Shown here: piece by piece, positions 15,973 to 23,272 of the stretch | How positions within the stretch are numbered: position 1 is the first letter of the stretch | Layout: each line of letters starts with the position of its first letter | DNA from: Bacteroidales bacterium | GTDB lineage: Bacteria > Bacteroidota > Bacteroidia > Bacteroidales > 4484-276 | Assembly (NCBI GenBank): GCA_014860585.1 | Contig: JACZJL010000137.1 | Span: 1 to 33,995, forward strand | Length of the DNA stretch: 33,995 bases | Direction of reading: 5' to 3' | Notes under the pieces: model-generated | Told to the model about the DNA's origin: nothing | Database searches by the model: none | The model's input: the letters and a program-made list of their open reading frames with translations, nothing else | Translations under genes and position numbers: made by a program

Positions 15973-16335
15973 ATGATTTGCATAATAGATGATGATGAGC
16001 ATGTTAGACGAGGATTTGATATGTTGCTAAAGGCAGGAGGATTTGCGAGTAACTCATACCCAAGTGCCGAAGAGTATTTGGAAAAAAGTAAACTGACAGA
16101 CACTGACTTAATCATCCTCGATTATCATCTACCCGGCATGACCGGATGCGATCTGCTTAAGTATTTGGAAAATAAAAAATTACACTTTCCTGTGGTAATG
16201 ATTACTGCATTTGATGACCGGTTTAGCCGCGACTGTGCAAAAAAGTACGGCGTATTGGCCTACCTGCGGAAACCGGTTGACGGTGATGCGCTGATTGACA
16301 TTATAAAATACGCTTTACCAATTTATAACCACTAA
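15973..16335 (+). CDS. Single-domain response regulator (receiver only)
   Basis: The 120-residue protein is a CheY-like receiver domain with no output domain: acidic pocket D6-D7-D8, phospho-acceptor D50 (LIILDYHLPGM), T78 (MITAF) and K100 (YLRKPVD). All phosphorylation residues are present. Such proteins act by protein contact or as phosphate sinks. Its start resembles that of the FixJ-like regulator upstream (IIDDDEHVRRGFDMLLKAGG against IVDDDKSIRQGFSLLLMSAG), which suggests a duplicated receiver serving the same, now interrupted, kinase. It lies 267 bases after the previous gene; I see nothing specific in that gap. Confidence 0.88.
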   Translation: MICIIDDDEHVRRGFDMLLKAGGFASNSYPSAEEYLEKSKLTDTDLIILDYHLPGMTGCDLLKYLENKKLHFPVVMITAFDDRFSRDCAKKYGVLAYLRKPVDGDALIDIIKYALPIYNH

Positions 16336-16388
16336 CGATGGGATTAAAGTAATGATTTTTGTGTCATTGCACACCTGTAAGTTAAAGC

Positions 16389-17783
16389 ATGATGGAACTA
16401 TTAGATCACTTTCAATCGAAACGCCTGACCATAGAGGAGCGCATAGCAGCAGGCAAAGCGCTGCGAAAGAACTTTCCGCGCGACCTTCAGGGGGAATACA
16501 GTCCTGTTTCGAACCGGGTTGATCCGGTTTCGATTTTGGAGGAACAGGCGAAGACCCGTCTCGAAGAGCTGGTACCTGTTCGTTATGCGAGGATGCTTAC
16601 TTCTCCTTTCGCTTTTTTACGCGGAGGTGCAGCAGTCATGGCTGCCGACCTGGCTGCGGGTGCCCAGCCAACAGGAATAACAGTACAGGCCTGTGGCGAC
16701 ATGCACCTGGCCAATTTCGGGGTATTTGCCTCAGCCGAACGGAACCTTATATTCGGCATCAACGACTTTGATGAAACCATCCCGGGACCGTGGGAATGGG
16801 ATTTAAAGCGGCTTGTGGCGAGCATCGTGGCAGCAGGAAGATTTCTTGGCGCAAAAAAAAGTATTGCCAAAGAAGGCGTGCTGGCCACAGTGAAATCGTA
16901 CCGTGAAAAAATGCACGAATATGCCCACATGGGCTACCTCGATTTGTGGTATGCCACCATCAGTGAGAAAGATGTATTAAAATCAGTTACCGGAACAGCC
17001 AAAGCAGGAGCACAAAAAATGGTGAATAAAGCCCATGAGCGCACTCATATGCAGGTGCTGGGTAAACTTGCCGACCTGGTGGATAAAAAATACCGCCTCC
17101 GTGTCAACGCTCCTTTTATTGTTAGAGAAACTCACACAAAGGATGGTACCCCAATTGAAGAAGCCCTGGGAATGTTTCTCGACTCCTATTTCGAATCCCT
17201 TGCGGATGAGCGCAAAGCCATTTTAAAAAATTATCGTATTGTAGATGTAGTGAGAAAAGTAGTGGGTGTGGGTAGTGTTGGAACCCGCTGCTGGGTTGTG
17301 TTCCTCACCGGAAATCATGACCAGGACCCTCTATTTCTGCAGATCAAAGAGGCTCAACCTTCGGTACTTGAGCCTTATGTTGTAAAATCAGTCTATTCAA
17401 ACCAGGGACAAAGAGTTGTTATTGGCCAACGGTTGTTGCAGGCAGCGCCTGATATTTTTCTGGGATGGTTCGAAATGGGTGATACTGATTTTTATGTAAG
17501 GCAATTGCGCGACATGAAAGGTGGTGTTGAGTTTGATCCGAAAACTGTCCGGATCGAAAACCTTTATCAATATGGCGCACTGTGCGGATGGGCGCTGGCG
17601 CTGGCACATGCCAAATCAGGGGATGCTGCCATGATTTCGGGATATGTTGGAAAAAGCGATGAACTGGATCATGCCATGTATCGCTTTGCTATGGCTTATG
17701 CTGATCAGACTGAAGCTGATTATGAGGCACTGCTTCATGCAGCAAAGACAGGGAGGATAAAAGTTGCATCGGTGAAAGAATGA
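16389..17783 (+). CDS. DUF2252 family protein
   Basis: The 464-residue protein matches the DUF2252 family (PF10009), which has a distant kinase/phosphotransferase-like look but no established function. Recognisable parts are the N-terminal RYARMLTSPFAFLRGGAAVM, the GDMHLANFG segment with a catalytic-loop-like H-x-x-N (about 98-106), NDFDETIPGPWEWDLKRL with acidic residues like a metal-binding DFD (about 118-135), and CGWALALAHAKSGD near the C terminus. It is cytosolic, with no signal peptide. It is flanked by the receiver gene and by a hairpin preceding the Dcu operon, and shows no evident functional tie to either. Confidence 0.88.
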   Translation: MMELLDHFQSKRLTIEERIAAGKALRKNFPRDLQGEYSPVSNRVDPVSILEEQAKTRLEELVPVRYARMLTSPFAFLRGGAAVMAADLAAGAQPTGITVQACGDMHLANFGVFASAERNLIFGINDFDETIPGPWEWDLKRLVASIVAAGRFLGAKKSIAKEGVLATVKSYREKMHEYAHMGYLDLWYATISEKDVLKSVTGTAKAGAQKMVNKAHERTHMQVLGKLADLVDKKYRLRVNAPFIVRETHTKDGTPIEEALGMFLDSYFESLADERKAILKNYRIVDVVRKVVGVGSVGTRCWVVFLTGNHDQDPLFLQIKEAQPSVLEPYVVKSVYSNQGQRVVIGQRLLQAAPDIFLGWFEMGDTDFYVRQLRDMKGGVEFDPKTVRIENLYQYGALCGWALALAHAKSGDAAMISGYVGKSDELDHAMYRFAMAYADQTEADYEALLHAAKTGRIKVASVKE

Positions 17784-17818
17784 GTAGTTAATTTTGAAGA
17801 AATAACTAGTAAATACTG

Positions 17819-17872
17819 TCAGCAAGAAAATTCCATTTGTTGAAAATCAAATTCAGGGTGTTTTCTTGCTGA
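17819..17872. repeat. 12-base perfect inverted repeat upstream of the Dcu operon
   Basis: TCAGCAAGAAAA (17819-17830) and TTTTCTTGCTGA (17861-17872) are exact reverse complements around a 30-base spacer. It lies 36 bases after the DUF2252 stop and 43 bases before the Dcu start. No T-run follows on the plus strand, so it is not a textbook terminator. It may be an operator, an mRNA-end hairpin or a leader structure. Confidence 0.6.
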
Positions 17873-17914
17873 TACTAAACAATTAATAATAATAGGTTTA
17901 CACAATTACTGATT

Positions 17915-19270
17915 ATGATTTTTCTTGAACTGACTGTTTTACTTGTATGTATTTTCATCGGCGCCCGTATGTCGGGCATCGGACTGGGTGTGATGGGTAT
18001 GATCGGGTTGCTCATTCTGCTCTTTGTGTTCAGGTTACCTCCTGCCGATCCCCCACTCGAAGTGATGTTGATTATTTTGAGCGTGGTAACAGCGGCGGCA
18101 GCTTTGCAGGCAGCCGGTGGTATGGATTACCTGGTGAATATTGCAGGCAAAATTCTGAGAAGAAATCCCGGACAGATAACAATCCTGGGGCCAGTCGTTA
18201 CTTACTTCTTCACCCTCTTTGCAGGAACTGCACACATCTCTTACTCTATCCTCCCCATCATTGCTGAAGTGGCCATCAAAGCACGCATCCGCCCGGAACG
18301 CGCCATGAGTATGAGTGTGACTGCCGCTCACATGGGGATTACCGCCAGTCCGGTCTCGGCTGCATCTGCCGCATTACTCACTGTTTTGGTGGCAAGCGGT
18401 GTGCAATTATCCGATATCCTGATGATTTGTATTCCATCAACCCTGATTGGGGTAGGTGTTGGCATTCTCTTCGTGCTGAAAAGAGGGAAAGAACTGGATA
18501 AAGACCCTGAATTTATCGAAAAAATGAAAGACCCTGCCTTTGCCCAACTCATCAATGCAGGTGAAGGAAAAGATACAACCATCCCACTGAAACCGGGCGC
18601 TGTTAAGTCGGTGATCATTTTTGGTGTTGCCGTGCTGGCCGTTGTAGCGCTGGGCTCATTCCCTTCGCTGCTCCCCAGCTTTTCCGGTATCAAAGGTTTT
18701 GAAGCGAGTTTTGCGGTGAATGCAGACGGTATTGTTCAGATGCCTTCGATGATCATGATGATCATGCTGGCGGCTGCCGGCCTCATCATTCTTATTGCCA
18801 ATACCACAGCAGCCCAGATAACAAAAGCCAGCCTGTTTGCATCCGCAGGCCAGGCCACAATTGCAGTCTTTGGAGTGGTATGGATGAGCGGAACCTTTAT
18901 GGACAGCAACTATGAAGTAATCAAAGAAAACCTGGGACAACTGGTTACTGCTTATCCCTGGCTATTTGCGATTGCCCTTTTCACCATGAGCATTCTCCTG
19001 TTTAGCCAGGCAGCCACCACCAAAGCACTGATGCCGCTTGGACTGCTGCTGGGGCTCAGCCCGGCCTACCTTGTCGGGATTTTCCCTGCGGTAAATGGCC
19101 ACTTTTTCATTCCGGGCTATCCCACACTGCTTACAGCTATTCAATTCGACCGAACAGGTACGACTAAGATCGGAAAATATGTTTTAAATCACAGTTTTAT
19201 GTTACCGGGACTCGTCACCACTGCGGCGGCAGTCATAGCCGGTTTAGTTTTACAATCCATTATTTTATAA
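17915..19270 (+). CDS. Anaerobic C4-dicarboxylate transporter, DcuA/DcuB family
   Basis: The 451-residue inner-membrane protein has about 12 hydrophobic segments and the Dcu family wording: ARMSGIGLGVMGMIGLL at the N terminus, AAALQAAGGMDYLV, FAGTAHISYSILPIIAEVA, and AAHMGITASPVSAASAALL. Dcu carriers take up fumarate, malate or aspartate in exchange for succinate during anaerobic fumarate respiration. DcuA and DcuB cannot be separated with confidence from sequence. It is the first of four tightly spaced genes (19 bases to aspA), which together suggest that it imports the fumarate made by the periplasmic aspartase, or aspartate made by the asparaginase. Confidence 0.93.
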   Translation: MIFLELTVLLVCIFIGARMSGIGLGVMGMIGLLILLFVFRLPPADPPLEVMLIILSVVTAAAALQAAGGMDYLVNIAGKILRRNPGQITILGPVVTYFFTLFAGTAHISYSILPIIAEVAIKARIRPERAMSMSVTAAHMGITASPVSAASAALLTVLVASGVQLSDILMICIPSTLIGVGVGILFVLKRGKELDKDPEFIEKMKDPAFAQLINAGEGKDTTIPLKPGAVKSVIIFGVAVLAVVALGSFPSLLPSFSGIKGFEASFAVNADGIVQMPSMIMMIMLAAAGLIILIANTTAAQITKASLFASAGQATIAVFGVVWMSGTFMDSNYEVIKENLGQLVTAYPWLFAIALFTMSILLFSQAATTKALMPLGLLLGLSPAYLVGIFPAVNGHFFIPGYPTLLTAIQFDRTGTTKIGKYVLNHSFMLPGLVTTAAAVIAGLVLQSIIL

Positions 19271-19289
19271 ACATTTAAATTTTTAGCTT

Positions 19290-20750
19290 ATGAAATTAAT
19301 TATTAAAATGAGCCTGGTTGTAGCCACTCTGTTACTTGGGTGGAGCAGCTACGCACAAACACGAACCGAGAAAGATCTGCTCGGCGAAAAGCAAATCCCC
19401 GCCGACGCCTACTATGGCGTACAAACGATGCGGGCGCTCGAAAACTTCCAGGTGAGTGGAGTGAAAACCAATTTTTATCCTGATTATGTCAAAGCATTTG
19501 CCATTGTAAAACTGGCTGCTGCACGCGCCAACCATGATGTTGAAGGGAGACTCAGCAAGGAGAAACTCGTTGCTATCGAAAAGGCCTGCCAGGCTGTAAT
19601 GGATGGAAAATACCACGAGTGGTTCCTTGTAGATTTATACCAGGGCGGCGCCGGAACATCTGCCAACATGAACGCTAACGAAGTCCTCGCCAACATTGCA
19701 CTGGAAATGATGGGCAAGAAAAAAGGTGAATATCAGTACATCGAACCGCACGATGACCTGAACATGGGACAATCCACCAATGACGCTTACCCAACCGCCA
19801 TTCATATCGCGCTGATCCTCCACAATGAAAAATTAATCAGGGAACTGGAAGCGCTCTCAAAAGCATTTCACCAGAAAGGAGAAGAGTTCAAAGAGGTACT
19901 GAAAATGGGACGTACCGAAGGGCAGGATGCAGTGCCGATGACCGTTGGTCAGGAATTTCATGCCTTTGGCAACCAGTTGGATGCTGCAATCAATGTTTTG
20001 CGTAAAACTGAGGAGTATTTGTATGAGGTTAACATGGGTGCAACCGCCATTGGAACCGGCATTACAGCAACACCGGGTTATGATGTGGTATGTGCTAATC
20101 ACCTGGCCAAACTGATGAACAAACCCATCACCCTCGCACCCGATCTTATTGCAGCTACATCTTCCATGCAGGCATTTGTTATGTATTCATCGGCCATGAA
20201 AAACCTGGCTGTTACGCTATCAAAAATCAGCAGCGACCTGATCTTCCTTGCTTCAGGTCCCCGCACCGGCATTTTTGAAATTAATCTCCCGGCATTGCAA
20301 CCGGGTTCTTCCATCATGCCCGGCAAAGTGAACCCGGTAATGCCCGAATTGATGAATGAAGTGTGCTACAAAGCCATGGGAAATGATGTTACCGTCGCCT
20401 TTGCATCACGCGATGGACTACTGCAGTTGAATGCCTATGAGCCGGTTGTAGCCGTTGCCATCATGGAGTCTCAGGCATTGTTTTATAAAACCGTTCCGTT
20501 GTTCCGCAAAAACTGTATCGAAGGAATTACAGTGAATGAGGAGATTTTAACCCGTAATATTGAAAGAAGTGTTGGAATAGTCACAGCGCTGAACCCGGTG
20601 CTCGGTTACGAAAAAACCACCGAACTGGCCAAAGAAGCACTTGAAACGGATAAAGGGATTCTCGAATTAATCCGTGAAAAGAAATTACTCTCCGAGGATG
20701 AAATCAAAAAACTGTTAGACCCGGCTGCAATGACCGGACAAAAGAAATAA
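19290..20750 (+). CDS. aspA: Aspartate ammonia-lyase with a signal peptide (predicted periplasmic aspartase)
   Basis: Aspartase deaminates aspartate to fumarate and ammonia. Family motifs are YQGGAGTSANMNANEVLANI, QSTNDAYPT, MGATAIGTGI and the serine loop GSSIMPGKVNP (Ser340/341); the YQGGAGTS and STNDAYPT wording favours aspartase over fumarase. Unusually, the protein begins with a full signal peptide (hydrophobic residues 8-17, SSYA|QT cleavage near 22/23), and no in-frame ATG lies between it and the conserved EKDLLG. Export to the periplasm is therefore predicted; known aspartases act in the cytoplasm. The position usually His or Gln in the GRT(H/Q)LQDA motif is Glu210 (GRTEGQDA). It sits between Dcu and asparaginase genes. 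Confidence 0.92.
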   Translation: MKLIIKMSLVVATLLLGWSSYAQTRTEKDLLGEKQIPADAYYGVQTMRALENFQVSGVKTNFYPDYVKAFAIVKLAAARANHDVEGRLSKEKLVAIEKACQAVMDGKYHEWFLVDLYQGGAGTSANMNANEVLANIALEMMGKKKGEYQYIEPHDDLNMGQSTNDAYPTAIHIALILHNEKLIRELEALSKAFHQKGEEFKEVLKMGRTEGQDAVPMTVGQEFHAFGNQLDAAINVLRKTEEYLYEVNMGATAIGTGITATPGYDVVCANHLAKLMNKPITLAPDLIAATSSMQAFVMYSSAMKNLAVTLSKISSDLIFLASGPRTGIFEINLPALQPGSSIMPGKVNPVMPELMNEVCYKAMGNDVTVAFASRDGLLQLNAYEPVVAVAIMESQALFYKTVPLFRKNCIEGITVNEEILTRNIERSVGIVTALNPVLGYEKTTELAKEALETDKGILELIREKKLLSEDEIKKLLDPAAMTGQKK

Positions 20751-20780
20751 TCATTTTATCAATCATTTTATCAATCATTT
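20751..20780 (+). repeat. 12-base tandem repeat, 2.5 copies, in the aspA-asparaginase gap
   Basis: The unit TCATTTTATCAA is present at 20751-20762 and 20763-20774, with a half copy at 20775-20780. It starts directly after the aspA stop codon and fills most of the 44-base gap. It may be slippage-prone and could alter spacing between the two genes. Confidence 0.8.
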
Positions 20781-20794
20781 AAAAACTAAATTTT

Positions 20795-21868
20795 ATGAGA
20801 CAAAGTACATTAAATTTCAGAAATTTGCTTATGGTCTTCATGCTGACCTTAAGCATTGTTGCATGTGCACAAACTGCCAAAAAACCCAATGTTGTCATCC
20901 TCGCTACCGGTGGAACCATTGCCGGCGCCGGCGCCAGTTCAACCGGATCGGCCTACACATCAGGTCAGGTTAAGATTGACGCCATGATTGATGCCGTTCC
21001 CAACATCAGGGATTTGGCCAATCTCAGAGGTGAACAGTTGGCTAACGTAGGTTCTCAGGACATGAACGTGAAGGTCTGGCTCGATCTGGCCAACCGCATT
21101 AACGAACTACTTAAAACCAATGAGGTGGATGGTATTGTGATTACCCACGGCACCGACACCCAGGAAGAGACCGCATTTTTCCTCACCCTGGTGGTGAAAA
21201 GCGAAAAACCGGTTGTACTTACAGGTTCCATGCGTCCTTCCACGGCGTTAAGTGCCGAAGGCCCGCTCAATCTTTACAATGCGGTAGCTGTTGCATCAAG
21301 CCCGCTTTCCAAAGGAAGAGGAGTGCTGGTGGTGATGAACGATGAGATCCATTCAGCTTATGGGGTGAAAAAAATGATGACTACCCCGGTACAAACATTC
21401 CAGTCGCCTGAAGTAGGCCCACTAGGGTCGGTGATTTTCGGCCAGGTAAGATTCTTCAATACCACAGCCGGTATTAACACGGTAAAAAGCGAATTTTCGG
21501 TGGATGGCGTTAAGGCCTTACCCAGGGTTGATATTTTCTATGCCTGCGCAGATGCATCGCCCGACCTGATTGACTATATGGTAAAAGCCGGGGCAAAAGG
21601 CATTGTGATTGCCGGTGTAGGCGATGGAAACATGAATGCAGGAACCTTGGAAGCAGTGAAAAAAGCTACAGCTCAGGGAGTGCATGTGGTAAGGGCTTCG
21701 CGTGTTCCGCTTGGCGCTGTATTGATTCAGGGTGAAATTAATGATGCAGAATACGGATCGGTATCGTCGGATGAACACAATCCCCAAAAAGCAAGAGTAT
21801 TGCTGATGCTGGCTTTACTTAAAGAGAGAAGCAGAGACGACTTACAAAGGATCTTCATCGAGTATTAA
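20795..21868 (+). CDS. ansB: Type II L-asparaginase, predicted lipoprotein
   Basis: L-asparaginase hydrolyses asparagine to aspartate and ammonia. Key residues of the type II family are visible: nucleophile Thr41 in ATGGTIAG, Tyr54, the GSQD segment (Ser87), and Thr120-Asp121 in THGTDTQEET. The N terminus is a signal peptide with a lipobox (SIVAC, Cys24). The residues after Cys are A-Q-T-A-K-K, without the acidic surface signal, so anchoring on the periplasmic side is likely. The 357-residue length is normal. It follows aspA by 44 bases and precedes the porin by 18. Its product, aspartate, would be formed in the same compartment as the predicted exported aspartase. Confidence 0.94.
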   Translation: MRQSTLNFRNLLMVFMLTLSIVACAQTAKKPNVVILATGGTIAGAGASSTGSAYTSGQVKIDAMIDAVPNIRDLANLRGEQLANVGSQDMNVKVWLDLANRINELLKTNEVDGIVITHGTDTQEETAFFLTLVVKSEKPVVLTGSMRPSTALSAEGPLNLYNAVAVASSPLSKGRGVLVVMNDEIHSAYGVKKMMTTPVQTFQSPEVGPLGSVIFGQVRFFNTTAGINTVKSEFSVDGVKALPRVDIFYACADASPDLIDYMVKAGAKGIVIAGVGDGNMNAGTLEAVKKATAQGVHVVRASRVPLGAVLIQGEINDAEYGSVSSDEHNPQKARVLLMLALLKERSRDDLQRIFIEY

Positions 21869-21886
21869 TCAACCAACAAGAAACCT

Positions 21887-23092
21887 ATGAAAGCAATTTT
21901 TAACAGCGTTTTGTTGATTGTAATCCTGTTTTTGCCGGCGGCAATCATAGCACAGGTAAAGGAGCCGCAGGCAGGAGACACCACATATTACAAAACACTC
22001 ATACCTGAAGAAAAGCAAGGATTGTTAAAAAACATGAGTATGATCGCAAACACCCGGTTTGCACTACGAAATGAGTTTTATGATGGTGAATACGTCCAAT
22101 CGCGGTTTATGATGGAACAGTTCCGGCTGGAAATCAAAGGAAAAATTCATGACAAGGTCTATTTTCGTTTCCGCGATCGTTATACCAGAGCGCAGACTTC
22201 AGAGTCGCTGGACAATTTCAGCCGTTCCACAGACCTTGCTTTCATCCGGGTGGATGCTACCAAAAAGTTAAGCATTTCGTTAGGTAAAATGTGTGCCGAT
22301 TGGGGTGCTTACGAATTCGATATGAACCCGATAGATATCTACGAATACTCAGATATTATCGAATATGCCGATAATTTCTTAACCGGAGTTGGGGTAAGTT
22401 ATCAGGTCAATCCAAAACACCAGCTGACCTTCCAGGCACTCGATTCGCGCACTAAGACTTTTGATGAACTTTATGGTTATCAACCCAATTATGAATCGGG
22501 CAAAATGCCTTTGGCATTTGTTGCTAACTGGAGAGGAAGTTTATTTGATGGCAAATTCAACACCATCTGGTCGTATGCATTTCACAACGAAGCACGCAAC
22601 ACTGAACTGGATGAACCAGCAGGGATGAATTATATCGCGCTGGGTAACCAGGTGAAGCTTGATAAATTTACGGTTGAATACGACTTCAAATGGAGCCAGG
22701 AAGACCTTGACCGTTCTGGAATAATCAGCAATGATGTTCCTGACGAACTTTACCCCTATGCCCTGGAAAAAACCGTCTACACCGGACACTGGCTGCACTT
22801 GTATTACAGGGTGAATCCTAAAATCAACCTTGCATTTGTTGGTATGATGGACATTGCCAACTGGGAGGATGATCTCGATCCACAGAAAACGGAAGATCAT
22901 ATCAGGACAGCACTGGGCTTTATTCCAACTGTTGAGTATTACCCATGGAAAGATATAAATCTTAGGTTTTATGCCAATTGGGTTGGGAGATCTTACACTT
23001 ACTCCGATTATGCCAAAGAAAGATTTGGTGCAAACGATTATACCACCGGAAGGTTTAACATCGGATTTGTATCACCTCTCGGAATTTTCTAA
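21887..23092 (+). CDS. Porin, phosphate-selective porin O/P-like
   Basis: The 401-residue protein has a signal peptide ending AAIIAQ and a mature part made of amphipathic beta strands, ending in a C-terminal Phe (FVSPLGIF). Strand-like segments such as FRLEIKGKIHDKVYFRFRDRY and KKLSISLGKMCADWGAYEF match the general look of the Bacteroidota porin O/P family (PF07396). It is the last gene of the Dcu-aspartase-asparaginase operon and is followed by a terminator. It is therefore likely to admit amino acids or dicarboxylates through the outer membrane; its selectivity is not readable from sequence. Confidence 0.85.
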   Translation: MKAIFNSVLLIVILFLPAAIIAQVKEPQAGDTTYYKTLIPEEKQGLLKNMSMIANTRFALRNEFYDGEYVQSRFMMEQFRLEIKGKIHDKVYFRFRDRYTRAQTSESLDNFSRSTDLAFIRVDATKKLSISLGKMCADWGAYEFDMNPIDIYEYSDIIEYADNFLTGVGVSYQVNPKHQLTFQALDSRTKTFDELYGYQPNYESGKMPLAFVANWRGSLFDGKFNTIWSYAFHNEARNTELDEPAGMNYIALGNQVKLDKFTVEYDFKWSQEDLDRSGIISNDVPDELYPYALEKTVYTGHWLHLYYRVNPKINLAFVGMMDIANWEDDLDPQKTEDHIRTALGFIPTVEYYPWKDINLRFYANWVGRSYTYSDYAKERFGANDYTTGRFNIGFVSPLGIF

Positions 23093-23119
23093 ATGGAATA
23101 ATCACCTCAAATAATAAGG

Positions 23120-23177
23120 GCTTGCCGGAAATGGTGCTAAAATAAAATCATTTACTTTTTCGGCAAGCTCTTTTTTT
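23120..23177 (+). terminator. Rho-independent terminator of the Dcu-aspA-ansB-porin operon
   Basis: GCTTGCCG (23120-23127) pairs with CGGCAAGC (23161-23168). AAA and TTT can extend the stem, and a run of seven T follows at 23171-23177. It starts 28 bases after the porin stop. Confidence 0.85.
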
Positions 23178-23237
23178 AAAAAAGGCCTGTGTTTTCAGGA
23201 TTATAAAGAATTGTTAATGTTGGAAAATAAGAAACTA

Positions 23238-23245
23238 TACTTTTG
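23238..23245 (+). promoter_or_regulatory. Putative -7 promoter box for the antiporter gene
   Basis: TACTTTTG matches TAnnTTTG, 27 bases before the ATG at 23273 and downstream of the operon terminator. No clear -33 element at standard spacing. Confidence 0.45.
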
Positions 23246-23272
23246 ACCTGTAATTAAAACAATACAAATGGA

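Noticed and set aside
19290-20750. Reading this gene as class II fumarase
   Set aside because: The YQGGAGTSANMN and STNDAYPT wording and the asparaginase neighbour favour aspartase, although the DDLN residues resemble fumarase.
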